Notes: generated by a model not told the origin, from the sequence alone. Positions 1-10,361 are shown, counted from the first letter of the stretch. The stretch: DNA of 34,364 nucleotides from Candidatus Zixiibacteriota bacterium (GCA_022571845.1 JACZXB010000005.1:147888-182251); one strand, 5' to 3'. Numbers and translations: made by a program.

Positions 1-50
1 TTTTGTTTCCGGCGGCGAAGAAAAAAGAACGGAAGACGTAAATAAAGATG

Positions 51-123
51 GATTCCCGCCTGCCTCGAGGCCACGCTACCGAGGCCTTACTCGGCACCAT
101 GGTCGGGATTAAAACGCGGGAAT
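51..123. repeat. Inverted repeat element with ATTCCCGC / GCGGGAAT ends
   Basis: ATTCCCGC at 52-59 is exactly complementary to GCGGGAAT at 116-123, enclosing about 56 bases. Inside, the word CGAGGCC occurs twice (65 and 80). Intergenic elements bounded by these end sequences are common in environmental genomes and are usually read as small palindromic, REP-like or MITE-like repeats. Only one copy is visible here, so mobility is inference. Confidence 0.55.
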
Positions 124-146
124 GACCGGTGGGTAACGGAGTATTT

Positions 147-218
147 TGTAGGTCAGGACCCTTGTGGTCCTGACTCTTCTAGAGCAATTAGTCAGGAAGA
201 CAAGCTTCCTGACCTACA
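147..218. repeat. Nested palindromic repeat with two hairpins
   Basis: TGTAGGTCA at 147-155 pairs with TGACCTACA at 210-218. Inside are two perfect 9-bp stems: GTCAGGACC (152-160) with GGTCCTGAC (166-174), and GTCAGGAAG (191-199) with CTTCCTGAC (205-213), each with a five-base loop. The DNA or RNA could fold as one long outer stem or as two adjacent hairpins. This is the architecture of a REP/BIME-like intergenic element. No T-run follows either stem, so an intrinsic terminator is unlikely. Confidence 0.7.
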
Positions 219-278
219 CAAGATAACGCGTTTAGTAGCATAACCTCAAAAATTCAATACAATTTCCCTACAACAAGT

Positions 279-307
279 TTGCAGTTAGTGAATCGGTTAT
301 TTAAGTT
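279..307 (+). promoter_or_regulatory. Possible promoter of ruvX-mltG
   Basis: TTGCAG (279-284) and TAAGTT (302-307) are separated by 17 bases. The -10-like box ends five bases before the ruvX ATG and there is no Shine-Dalgarno sequence between them, so transcription would begin at or next to the start codon. Each box is a partial match and the region is AT-rich, so this call leans on the same layout at other operon heads in this window. Confidence 0.35.
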
Positions 308-312
308 AAAGT

Positions 313-741
313 ATGTCACTGGCTGAAAACAGAAGATTTCTCGGTATTGACTACGGCGAGCGCCGTATCGGACTGGCTAAAAGCGACCCAAGCGGCACTA
401 TTGCTTCGGCTTTGATTACAATCGAAGTTAGCTCTATGGCTGAGGCTATTAAGAAAATTGCCGAAAAGATAAGTGAGATTGAACCTGACGGGATAGTCAT
501 CGGTTATCCGCTTCATATATCTGGCGAAAAGAGCGAAAAATGCCATGAGGTTGACAAATTTGTCGAAAAGTTGGAAGAGATTTATAACAAACCGATACAT
601 AAAGTAGACGAACGTTGGAGTTCAGCCGAAGCAGCCGATGTCGTTCATGCCCATGGCAAGAATATAGGTCAGGACAAAGGACGAATAGACCGTCTGGCGG
701 CAGTAATAATTTTGCAAAGGTTTTTGGATGGAGAAAACTGA
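313..741 (+). CDS. ruvX: RuvX/YqgF family pre-16S rRNA nuclease
   Basis: This is a 142-residue RNase H-fold nuclease of the RuvX/YqgF family, close to the usual length of about 138. Family members act in maturation of the 16S rRNA 5' end. The N-terminal GIDYGERRIGLA (residues 11-22) carries the first catalytic Asp (D13). The middle strand is VIGYPL, followed by a glycine/serine loop. The second acidic motif is VDERWSSAEA (E100) and the third is GRIDRLAAVIILQ (D126). All three acidic positions expected for the active site are present. The ATG at 313 has no Shine-Dalgarno sequence and lies just downstream of promoter-like boxes. The 3' end overlaps mltG by 14 bases, so the two genes are probably co-transcribed, a common pairing in bacteria. 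Confidence 0.93.
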   Translation: MSLAENRRFLGIDYGERRIGLAKSDPSGTIASALITIEVSSMAEAIKKIAEKISEIEPDGIVIGYPLHISGEKSEKCHEVDKFVEKLEEIYNKPIHKVDERWSSAEAADVVHAHGKNIGQDKGRIDRLAAVIILQRFLDGEN

Positions 742-1750
742 CACGAAAATATCGACATTTAAATATATAGGGAAGTTAGCCGCAGTCGTCGTTTTGGCCG
801 CGTCGCTGCTTGGCGCTGTTACTTACCATTTTCCGAAAAATATCGGTGATAAAACTGTCACGGTTATAGTCAAACAGGGGGATAGTTTTAAAAGCGTAAC
901 CGTCAAACTTGTCGACGGCGGTGTTTTGTCCTCAAAAGCTATGCTCAAGATTCCTGCCAGAATTTTTGGTGTCGACAAAAGACTTATTCCCGGTCGTTAC
1001 GATTTCACAGGCAAAAATTCTTACTCAAGTGTACTGAAAAAACTTGGGCAGGGGGATTTTGTTCGTATAAAAGTTACTATCCCCGAAGGCGCCACTATCT
1101 GGGAGACTGCCGCTTTGCTTTCTGATAATCTAAAATTCGAACCGGATTCACTTAAAGCTCTAAACATCTACACTGAGTTTTTGACGGAACAGGAACTTCC
1201 ATATCTCGAAGGCTATCTTTTTCCCGAGACTTATTATTTTCCCTGGGGCTCGTCTGCCCGCCAAGCCGCTGCTATCATGGTTAAGCAGTATCGATCTATG
1301 ACAGATTCTCTCTGGCCTGAAACAATAACGGCATCTCTGACTAAAGAAGAGATTATTATTCTGGCCTCAATCATTGAAGCCGAAACAGGCGACGGCAACG
1401 AGCGGGAGCTGGTATCTTCGGTCTATCATAATCGTCTTAAGAAAAAAATGAAACTCGATGCCGACCCAACTGTCATATATGGTTTGGGAGGACTGAAGCG
1501 CTCGCTCTGGCTGAAAGATTTAAAAAAGAGAACTCCTTACAATACTTACTTAAATAGAGGCTTGCCGCCCACCCCCATAAATTCACCGGGGCTGGCTGCC
1601 ATCAAAGCAGCCTTATATCCGGCTGAGTCAGATTATTATTATTTTGTGGCTGACAATGGCGGTAAACATCTGTTTTCAAAAACGAACACCGAGCACAATC
1701 GTAACAGGCGGCGAATTAAAGGAGAACAAAGAGAAGCCCGAGGAAAATAA
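728..1750 (+). CDS. mltG: Endolytic murein transglycosylase MltG (YceG-like)
   Basis: This 340-residue protein is an inner-membrane lytic transglycosylase that cuts nascent peptidoglycan strands and so limits glycan chain length. A single N-terminal membrane anchor lies at about residues 14-34, with the rest periplasmic. A LysM-like segment occupies roughly 40-115. The diagnostic EGYLFPETY is at 161-169. The catalytic region ASIIEAETG (213-221) holds the expected Glu at about 217, followed by VYHNRL and the LDADPTVIYGLG block. C-terminal PPTPINSPG and YYYFVADNGGKH blocks are also family hallmarks. The gene overlaps ruvX by 14 bases. Its stop codon abuts, with no intervening base, the stop codon of the convergent minus-strand gene. 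Confidence 0.95.
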   Translation: MEKTDTKISTFKYIGKLAAVVVLAASLLGAVTYHFPKNIGDKTVTVIVKQGDSFKSVTVKLVDGGVLSSKAMLKIPARIFGVDKRLIPGRYDFTGKNSYSSVLKKLGQGDFVRIKVTIPEGATIWETAALLSDNLKFEPDSLKALNIYTEFLTEQELPYLEGYLFPETYYFPWGSSARQAAAIMVKQYRSMTDSLWPETITASLTKEEIIILASIIEAETGDGNERELVSSVYHNRLKKKMKLDADPTVIYGLGGLKRSLWLKDLKKRTPYNTYLNRGLPPTPINSPGLAAIKAALYPAESDYYYFVADNGGKHLFSKTNTEHNRNRRRIKGEQREARGK

Positions 1751-2293
1751 TCAGGCTGTCTGCTTCTTTTTTACCAGTTTGCTGGCGAAGCGGTCCAAAA
1801 GCGCATCAGATTCGCCTTCTTCAAGCATTGCAAAGGCTGTTGGATTCTGAGAACTGAATCCGACCAAACCTATAACTTCGCCTTCAAATTTCAGAGGTTT
1901 CAGAGCAAACGACTGTGTCAGCGGCTCCAGCAGAAGTTTTTGTTCAAAGAAATTTCCGCTAAAAGCATTACTGAAGCTCTCGGTATAGAGGTTACCGTCT
2001 TCGATAACTTTTTCAAAGAGCGACTTAGCTGGCGGCAGGCTGAGCGACAGACCATCGCGTTTTTGGCCGTTGGCCCAGGTAGAAATGGCCGAGAGCGAGG
2101 AGTCTTCCTGCTTTAAAACCAGAACACTCTTGCCGATTTCGTATTTGTCTTTTAGATGGTTAGTGATTTCAAAAAAGATTTCCGCAGGATCGCTTTCCTG
2201 TTCAAGTACCTGATTGATATCTTTTACACTGCCGTTTGATACGGTAGCAGAGACAGATGACGGCATAGATGTGGTCTCATTGATGTTGTTCAT
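1751..2293 (-). CDS. GAF-like domain protein of a regulatory cluster
   Basis: This 180-residue soluble protein has a low-complexity Ser/Thr-rich N-terminus (about 1-25). Residues 30-170 read as a GAF-like sensor fold: a helix, then strands such as KSVLVLKQ, a variable loop region, and a terminal LKFEGEVIGLVGFSSQNP stretch typical of the last GAF strands. No output domain, kinase core or HTH is visible. It is the last of three minus-strand genes and overlaps the NtrC-like gene by 17 bases. A G-run about ten bases upstream of its ATG serves as ribosome binding site. It may sense a ligand or bind the neighbouring regulator; both are inference. The GAF assignment itself is by pattern only. Confidence 0.6.
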   Translation of the reverse strand: MNNINETTSMPSSVSATVSNGSVKDINQVLEQESDPAEIFFEITNHLKDKYEIGKSVLVLKQEDSSLSAISTWANGQKRDGLSLSLPPAKSLFEKVIEDGNLYTESFSNAFSGNFFEQKLLLEPLTQSFALKPLKFEGEVIGLVGFSSQNPTAFAMLEEGESDALLDRFASKLVKKKQTA

Positions 2294-3671
2294 CTGAATA
2301 AACCCCCAAAGTTTCAGTTTCAGATTCTTTGTTTTTTTCTAGCTTAAATTTTCTTACTTTTCTCCAGAGAGTGGTTCTGCCGATGCCCAGCTGCTGGGCC
2401 GTATGAGTAAAATTCCAATTGTTGTCTTCTAAGGCTTTGGTAATATGCATTCGCTGGTTGTCTGCCAGTGATGACTTTTGGCCGTCTTTTGATTTAATTG
2501 CAGAGGCTAAGCTTCCTTTACGATGGGCCGACTCAACGAAAGTAACAGAGACGGCATCGAGATTTTTTTCCTGACAGATTGTAACTGCGCGCTTCAGGCA
2601 GTTCTCCAGTTCACGCACATTTCCGGGCCAGTCATGTTTCGATAGTTTTTCAATCGCTGAAGAAGTTATTCCCAATGACGGACTATCGATTTCAAAGGCG
2701 TATTTTCTTAAGTAATACGAGGCCAGAACTTCGATATCTTCAATCCGATTATCCAGTGACGGAATCGAAATCTCAATCGCTTGCAGCAGCTCAACTAAGC
2801 GGTTGTCGACTAAGTTTTTCCTGACCAGGTTGTAAAGCGGCTGATCGCAGGCAAGGATGAGTCTCGGCATTGCCGATTGGCTGTCTGATAAGGATTTATT
2901 CTGATTTAACGCGATGAGCTGTGTCAGCAGTTTTTGTGAATCTAAATGCATACTTTCTAAGTGAGAGATGAAAACTGTTGAGGCATCCATACTGCTTGAA
3001 TCGAATATTCTTTTTAACTCTGTTTCGATAAATTCCCTGGTGGCGCTGGAGCAGTCGATACTGTTAAGTTCATTTTTGCGACGTAGAGAATGATAATGAA
3101 TAATATTGGCCAGAAGAGTTTTGCCAGTACCGGTTTCTCCCGAGATAACGACCGGGATATCACACAGCGCCATTTGCATGGCAGTCTTTCGAATCCGTTC
3201 TATTTTTAAGGAAACTCCAACAAAATTGTCAAAGCCGTAGTTCATGGCGATCTGCTGACGCAGCATCATTAGTTCGCTCATGTTATCTTTTGATGCGGTT
3301 ATGGCCGTTATTTTTGACAGCAGAATGTCACTATTGATCGGGTTTAGAAGATAGTCGGAAGCTCCTGCATTTATAGCTGTTGCTGCCAGTTCTTGATTTT
3401 CCGGATTAATCACTGCCAGAATTTCAGTATTGGGGAATTCGCTGGTAAATTGCGATATAGCAGTCAACAGCTCGCCTGAGTCATCGTCTATCATCACTAT
3501 CATTATGAGATAATTTTTCCCGCCTAATTCTGTGCGAGCGTTTTCGAGACTTGTTACTCGTGTGAAGCGGTGAAGCAGTTCAGGTATCGCAATACTTAGT
3601 GAGCTACTCTGGTTTGATTTTATATCCAATACGAGAATCTCAATTGGAGCTTCTCTGCTACTTGTAAGCAT
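2277..3671 (-). CDS. Degenerate NtrC-like regulator: receiver-like, AAA+ and Fis-type HTH
   Basis: This 464-residue protein has the domain order of an NtrC-family activator. The receiver-like domain (about 10-125) has an Asp at the phosphoacceptor position (about D62) but NP instead of the conserved KP (N110). The AAA+ domain (about 145-365) keeps Walker A GETGTGKT (178-185) and the DWPGNVRELENCLKRAV block. The segment that should contain the GAFTGA sigma-54 contact loop is about a dozen residues short and lacks that motif, and the Walker B acidic pair is replaced by Ser-His in TVFISHLE. A Fis-type helix-turn-helix (about 404-444) is well kept. It probably still binds DNA, but classical sigma-54 activation is unlikely. 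I take the ATG at 3671 behind AAGGGA; a TTG at 3674 is the alternative. It overlaps both flanking genes. Confidence 0.8.
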   Translation of the reverse strand: MLTSSREAPIEILVLDIKSNQSSSLSIAIPELLHRFTRVTSLENARTELGGKNYLIMIVMIDDDSGELLTAISQFTSEFPNTEILAVINPENQELAATAINAGASDYLLNPINSDILLSKITAITASKDNMSELMMLRQQIAMNYGFDNFVGVSLKIERIRKTAMQMALCDIPVVISGETGTGKTLLANIIHYHSLRRKNELNSIDCSSATREFIETELKRIFDSSSMDASTVFISHLESMHLDSQKLLTQLIALNQNKSLSDSQSAMPRLILACDQPLYNLVRKNLVDNRLVELLQAIEISIPSLDNRIEDIEVLASYYLRKYAFEIDSPSLGITSSAIEKLSKHDWPGNVRELENCLKRAVTICQEKNLDAVSVTFVESAHRKGSLASAIKSKDGQKSSLADNQRMHITKALEDNNWNFTHTAQQLGIGRTTLWRKVRKFKLEKNKESETETLGVYSDEQHQ

Positions 3672-4845
3672 CAATTTTGTGTCCCTTAAAATTTATTGAA
3701 AGTTCGCTAATCAGAGCATCTCTGCCGTCAGAAATATCTATTAGCGAGAACTGCAGCTTGCCAGACAATTTTGCCGCTAACTTCCACCATTCATCTTCTT
3801 TGATGTCGATTTTGCTCATAGCTTTGGCGTCAGTCGTAAACACAATCTTCAGATTGCCGTCAAGGGGAGATACCAGTTTCATTGTAGTTTTACTGTCAGT
3901 TCCGATTTTGGAGCGGTGAGTCATTAGTATCGACTGCAAAATCAGCCGAACAGTAGCCTTAAAATTTGATAGAGTTTGAGAATAACTGGCTGCAGCCGTA
4001 GACCCAAAATCATCAGAAATCTTTACTATCTGAGAAGTGACTGAATCCAGTTCCGAAAGAATCGTGTCGGAAATAGCAAGGTGCAGATTTTTTTCCAGCA
4101 GCGCATTTAGGCGGCTGGTATGTATATCTGTGGCGGTGACTTCGTCGATGACCTTTATAGACTCAGCTAATGACGACTGGGCAGTAGTCAGTTTATCTGA
4201 AATTTTCTTGGATTTGCTTTCATTGGCGCTGATTTCAGAGAAACTGATCAGGGAAAGATATAATTCTCCAGCTTGCATATTTTCAAGCTTCATTTTGGTA
4301 GAACCAAGAAGTTTTAGGAAGGCACCTTTGGCGGCACCAAATTCTGTCCCAATTATATTTGAATCACTAATGCCGGTAGTTCGGCAGAACTCTTTGCTGC
4401 AAGCGATAACTCTGCCCGATGACCTGCTCACCAGGATAGCTGAGTACTTGTTAAATTTGAGATGTACGCGCAGGGCGGTCTCTTTGATTGCTTGCCAGTC
4501 TGAAAAAATAGCAACTGCCAGGCCCTGATGTTTCATCAAAGGGTCGCTGATGGCCAGTTCTCCCTGTTGGACAGAGATTATCAAGTTCGGGTCGCTCTTG
4601 TCGACGGCTTCAAAATAAACCGTTTCACTGTCTTTACTGATTATAGGTCTGGAGCCGGTGGCAAAGGCGGCTGCAATCATTTCAGTTTCGTAGCTGCTTA
4701 GCCGGCCGTTTAACATCAAGCCCAGAAGTACCGACTCAACTGCTACGGATTTATGTTCATCAACAATTCTGCTGACTGAATCAAGCATGTTATCGGCATT
4801 ACTTAATGCTCTCAGCGGGGTCTCTTGATTTTTAGTAGTGGCCAT
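3658..4845 (-). CDS. PAS-containing, histidine-kinase-like sensor without catalytic motifs
   Basis: This 395-residue protein is predicted soluble, with no membrane segment. Residues about 30-125 look like a divergent sensor fold. Residues 128-205 read as PAS, with AILVSRSSGRVIACSKEF followed by a TGISDSNIIG segment. A Ser/Lys-rich linker and helices (about 215-310) sit where the dimerisation domain of a histidine kinase would be. Residues 320-390 resemble the strands of an ATP-binding domain, but I see no H-box histidine in a convincing context and no N, G1 or G2 box. It heads the minus-strand cluster, and its stop lies inside the NtrC-like gene (14-17 base overlap), suggesting stoichiometric production of the two. 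It may be a pseudokinase partner of that regulator. The kinase-like reading of the C-terminus is tentative. Confidence 0.6.
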   Translation of the reverse strand: MATTKNQETPLRALSNADNMLDSVSRIVDEHKSVAVESVLLGLMLNGRLSSYETEMIAAAFATGSRPIISKDSETVYFEAVDKSDPNLIISVQQGELAISDPLMKHQGLAVAIFSDWQAIKETALRVHLKFNKYSAILVSRSSGRVIACSKEFCRTTGISDSNIIGTEFGAAKGAFLKLLGSTKMKLENMQAGELYLSLISFSEISANESKSKKISDKLTTAQSSLAESIKVIDEVTATDIHTSRLNALLEKNLHLAISDTILSELDSVTSQIVKISDDFGSTAAASYSQTLSNFKATVRLILQSILMTHRSKIGTDSKTTMKLVSPLDGNLKIVFTTDAKAMSKIDIKEDEWWKLAAKLSGKLQFSLIDISDGRDALISELSINFKGHKIDAYK

Positions 4846-4975
4846 ATTCTATTTGTATGTTTCAATTTGGGACAACTACAAATAGTATCGGGCAGATTGT
4901 AGAAACCTTAACAGCCCCATTCTGGGTGCATATTTAGGGCCTATAATGACTTTTTGGGAAAGGTTGTCTTTGTCC

Positions 4976-5004
4976 TTGACAGATTATGGCAAGTGCTGTA
5001 ATAT
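4976..5004 (+). promoter_or_regulatory. Promoter of gatC-kdsB-pyrG
   Basis: A perfect TTGACA (4976-4981) is followed after exactly 17 bases by TAATAT (4999-5004), a four-of-six match to the sigma-70 -10 box. The gatC ATG begins six bases after the -10 box, about where transcription would start, and no Shine-Dalgarno sequence precedes it. The mRNA is therefore predicted to be leaderless. Confidence 0.65.
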
Positions 5005-5009
5005 AGCCT

Positions 5010-5296
5010 ATGCCACTATCAAGAGAGCAGGTTGAGCAGATAGCATCTTTGGCCCGGCTCAAATTATCCCCAAAAGAGATTGAAAAGTTTGCCAGCGAAT
5101 TGACTCTGATTTTGGACTATGTTGAGCAGTTAGCTGAAGTTGATACCGAAGGGGTCGAGCTTAAAGACCAGTTTATAACAGCGGAAAATGTCTTCAGAGA
5201 AGACAACAGCCGCAAATCACTGAGCCGTGATGAAGCTCTCTCAAACGCTCCTGAAAAGGACGAGGAGTTTTTTAAGGTGCCCAAGGTTATTGGCTG

Positions 5297-5297
<1 letters not shown>
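5010..5297 (+). CDS. gatC: Aspartyl/glutamyl-tRNA amidotransferase subunit C
   Basis: This 95-residue protein is the small C subunit of the GatCAB amidotransferase, which converts Glu-tRNA(Gln) and/or Asp-tRNA(Asn) to the amidated forms. The N-terminal block REQVEQIASLARLKLSPKE and the FASELTLILDYVEQLAEVDTEGVE block are the family signature. The C-terminal tail ends FFKVPKVIG, as in most homologues. The length matches the family (about 95-100). GatA and GatB are not in this window, which is a known but less common arrangement. The stop overlaps the kdsB start by one base (TGATG), so translation is probably coupled. The start lies directly behind promoter boxes without a ribosome binding site. 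Confidence 0.95.
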
Positions 5298-7725
<2,428 letters not shown>

Positions 7726-7776
7726 CAGGGCTAAGTAGCAGTATTCAATGCTCTTCCCTGAGCGGTTTGCGGCCGG

Positions 7777-7805
7777 TTGACATCGGCTTTATCTTGGGCT
7801 ATTGT
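7777..7805 (+). promoter_or_regulatory. Promoter of the polysaccharide cluster
   Basis: A perfect TTGACA (7777-7782) is followed after 17 bases by TATTGT (7800-7805). Transcription would start near 7811, giving a leader of about 47 bases with a GGAG ribosome binding site (7848-7851) before the TTG start of the export gene. It sits in the gap between pyrG and the cluster and so may drive the cluster independently. Confidence 0.6.
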
Positions 7806-7857
7806 TGCTCTCTGCAAAACAGAAACGGCAGAGTAAACCATATTTAGCGGAGCAAGA

Positions 7858-9162
7858 TTGAAATTTATTTCGATATTCCTGGGCATTCTTATTCTGGCAT
7901 CTTATGGCTGGACTCAAGATAGCCCCCAGCCTCAGTTCGACCAGCCGGTAGATGCAGCCAAATACATTATCCGTCCCGGAGATGAACTGTCGGTAATCTT
8001 TTTAAAAGCAAACATCGAGCCCTTGAAACTTACGGTTGACCCCGAGGGCAGAATCATACATGAAAACCTGGGGATGATAACTCTGTCACATCTGACTTTA
8101 GAGCAGGCCCGCCAGATACTCAGGCAGGCCCTAAAAGAGCTCTATAAAGTTGAGCAAATTTCGGTCTCAATCATAAAGCCAAGAGAAGTTCGTATTTCTA
8201 TAATGGGCGCTATTAAATCTCCAGGGATGTATACCGGTTTCTCTTCTGAGCGGATTTCACAACTGATAAAAGAAGCGGGAGGGATTTTAGAAGATGGCTC
8301 ATCCAGGACAATCAAATTTAGCGGCGGCCCCGAGGAAATCAGAGTAGATCTGGACTTAGCAGTATTCACAGGTGATATCAATTCAGACCCGTGTCTCTAT
8401 TCAGGCTATACTCTTTATGTCCCTCGCAAGCTGAGCCAAAGAGTCCAGGTAACAGGCGAAGTTAACTCCCCTCGAGAAATAGAACTGATCGATGGTGACG
8501 ATTTAGAGCGGTTAATTGCTTTAGCGGGCGGATTGCGAAGCTGGGCAGACTCAAGCAATATTTATCTGCTGAGGTCAGGTCAAAAATTAACTGAAAACAT
8601 AAGTGAAATTAAAGCCGGCGACATTATAATTGTGCCCTCACTGGAGCTGCCTGATACCTTTCGGCAGCTGGTTGCTTTTGGCGCGGTCAATAATCCCGGC
8701 AGATACTCTTTCGATAAGGCTGGTTCACTCAAAGATTTAATCAGTTTGGCCGGAGGATTTAAAAAGACAGCCTCAAAAGAAAGAACAACTCTGTTCCGCT
8801 TAGCCTTAACGGACGAAAAGGGACGTATTTCACCGAAGCGATTTTCTATTTCAAACGCTTTTGGCGCTTCTGAAAACGAAAGCAATTTTTCTCTTTTGCC
8901 AGGTGATTCAATCTTTGTGCCGTATTTTGTGGGTTATGTAGAAGTGAGCGGCAACGTGCCGAACCCGGGCACCTTTACATTTTTAAAGGGAAAAGATTCA
9001 AAATACTATATTTCGCTGGCTGGCGGATTCCTGCCTGGTTCCGATGAGGCTATGATAGAGATTTTTCATCCGGCTTCGAAAATTACGTCAACTCACTCCA
9101 CAGCTGTTCATATTAACGATGGCTCCCGGATCATCGTGAATCTGCTAAAGGAAGAAAATTGA
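7858..9162 (+). CDS. Wza-like polysaccharide export protein with repeated SLBB domains
   Basis: This 434-residue secreted protein belongs to the polysaccharide biosynthesis/export (Poly_export, Wza/KpsD) family. A signal peptide covers about 1-20. There is no Cys just after the signal region, so it is not an obvious lipoprotein, unlike Wza. The Poly_export domain begins YIIRPGDELSVIFLK and ends near residue 105. Four SLBB-type repeats follow, each with a G-x-V/I-x-x-P-G/R core: SIMGAIKSPGMY, QVTGEVNSPREI, VAFGAVNNPGRY and EVSGNVPNPGTF, with LAGG motifs after three of them. It would form or gate the outer-membrane or periplasmic polysaccharide channel. The start is TTG with a GGAG box. The stop overlaps the next gene by four bases. 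Confidence 0.88.
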   Translation: MKFISIFLGILILASYGWTQDSPQPQFDQPVDAAKYIIRPGDELSVIFLKANIEPLKLTVDPEGRIIHENLGMITLSHLTLEQARQILRQALKELYKVEQISVSIIKPREVRISIMGAIKSPGMYTGFSSERISQLIKEAGGILEDGSSRTIKFSGGPEEIRVDLDLAVFTGDINSDPCLYSGYTLYVPRKLSQRVQVTGEVNSPREIELIDGDDLERLIALAGGLRSWADSSNIYLLRSGQKLTENISEIKAGDIIIVPSLELPDTFRQLVAFGAVNNPGRYSFDKAGSLKDLISLAGGFKKTASKERTTLFRLALTDEKGRISPKRFSISNAFGASENESNFSLLPGDSIFVPYFVGYVEVSGNVPNPGTFTFLKGKDSKYYISLAGGFLPGSDEAMIEIFHPASKITSTHSTAVHINDGSRIIVNLLKEEN

Positions 9163-10361
9163 ACGACACACAACCCTCAAATTTTTTAAGCCTGCTTGAG
9201 CTAATGGCCAAGCGAAGCCGCTTTATAATAAGTTTTGTGCTGATTTGCACTCTTTCGGCGGTAGTGTTATCATTAATTTTACCAAAATGGTACAAAGCCA
9301 CAGCTACACTTCTTCCTCCAAAGGAGGTGACAGTTTCGGTCGGTGGGCTGGGGAAATTTGCCGAGGCTGTCTCAGTTACCGGCGGCCTTAACCTGCCGGT
9401 ATTAGTGACACCTTCGGATGTATATGCTAAAATGCTGGCAAGCCGGACAATTGCAGAAAGTATAATCAATAAGTTTCAGCTGCTGGCTCTTTATGATACA
9501 GATAATTTTGATGAAACGTATGAAGAACTAATGAGCAATACTGATTTTAGAGTTACAGCTGAAGGTCTGGTGACTGTTTCTGCCGAGGACAAGTCGCCAC
9601 AGCAAGCAGCAGATTTGGCTAATGCTTTTGTGGCCACGCTTGACAGTATTAACCGCAATATTGCTGGACAAAGAGCTAAGCATAATAAAGATTTTATTGA
9701 AACCAGACTGAGTCAGATTAAACAGGAATTGGATTCTTCCCGGACATTGTTCGAACGATTTCAGATAGAAAACAAAGCTGTAGATTTTGAGCAGCAGACC
9801 AAACTTGTCACCGAAAGAGCTATAGATTTAAAAATCAGACAAGCCCAGGCCGAACTTGATGTCGAAATGGCAGCGCTGGAACTTGGCCAGGGCAATCCAA
9901 AACTTGTTGAGCTTAAAAGCAAAAGCAGAATTATATCTGAGCAGCTGGACAGACTTGAAAACGAAAACCGAGACAACTCATTTTTCTCGGTTCCTATTTC
10001 AGCGATTCCTGCCCTGCGCGGGAAATACGAAATGCTCTATAGCCAGGTCAAAGTGAACGAAAAGCTATATGAAATTCTCTTAGAGCAGCGGGAACTCTCA
10101 AAAATACAGCTGAGTGAAAATTCTCCGACTATTTCTGTTTTGGACCAGGCCCGGGTGCCGTCAATCAGGAGCCGTCCCCAGAGAACTTTGATTGTTGTGT
10201 CTTCATTCGGATTTTCTTTGATTATGGCCATATTTATGGCAGCTACCGCAGAATATTTTGAACGTTTAAGAAAAAGCAGTCCGCAGCAGTATTTGGCGGT
10301 ACAATCATTTATTGACGCCTATTTCGGCTGGCTGCCGGGAGTGAAAAAGAAAAGTTCTTAA
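9159..10361 (+). CDS. Wzz-like polysaccharide co-polymerase
   Basis: This 400-residue inner-membrane protein is of the Wzz/chain-length-determinant type. The first membrane helix is at about 21-41, followed by the typical WYKATATLLPPKE strand. A long coiled periplasmic region (about 170-310) lies between, and the second membrane helix is at about 343-362, preceded by ARVPSIRSRPQR, matching the Pro-rich segment before TM2. The short cytoplasmic tail has no tyrosine kinase domain. Such proteins control the chain length of surface polysaccharide and work with the export protein encoded immediately upstream. The start is TTG, overlapping the previous stop (TTGA), with AAAGGAAG as ribosome binding site. 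Confidence 0.88.
   Translation: MNDTQPSNFLSLLELMAKRSRFIISFVLICTLSAVVLSLILPKWYKATATLLPPKEVTVSVGGLGKFAEAVSVTGGLNLPVLVTPSDVYAKMLASRTIAESIINKFQLLALYDTDNFDETYEELMSNTDFRVTAEGLVTVSAEDKSPQQAADLANAFVATLDSINRNIAGQRAKHNKDFIETRLSQIKQELDSSRTLFERFQIENKAVDFEQQTKLVTERAIDLKIRQAQAELDVEMAALELGQGNPKLVELKSKSRIISEQLDRLENENRDNSFFSVPISAIPALRGKYEMLYSQVKVNEKLYEILLEQRELSKIQLSENSPTISVLDQARVPSIRSRPQRTLIVVSSFGFSLIMAIFMAATAEYFERLRKSSPQQYLAVQSFIDAYFGWLPGVKKKSS

Larger units (their letters stand above)
1..312. other. Non-coding leader region with two repeat elements
   Basis: This stretch upstream of ruvX has no convincing complete gene. One frame stays open from base 2 to a TAA at 110-112 and the two other frames close near base 40, so the tail of an upstream gene may enter from the left, but which frame is used cannot be decided. 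Most of the region is taken up by the two inverted-repeat elements listed separately. The last 60 bases are AT-rich and hold the likely ruvX promoter. Confidence 0.6.

Noticed and set aside
1644-1850. 68-codon plus-strand frame over the mltG/GAF junction
   Set aside because: It overlaps the 3' ends of both convergent genes, lacks a start signal and shows no protein features.
4037-4528. 163-codon plus-strand frame inside the PAS/kinase-like gene
   Set aside because: It is antisense to a gene that is coupled to its neighbours, and its composition (Ser/Leu/Arg-rich) is typical of a shadow frame.
7726-7760. Possible terminator after pyrG (CAGGG / CCCTG with an inner AGCA / TGCT stem)
   Set aside because: The stems are short and interrupted, and no T-run follows.
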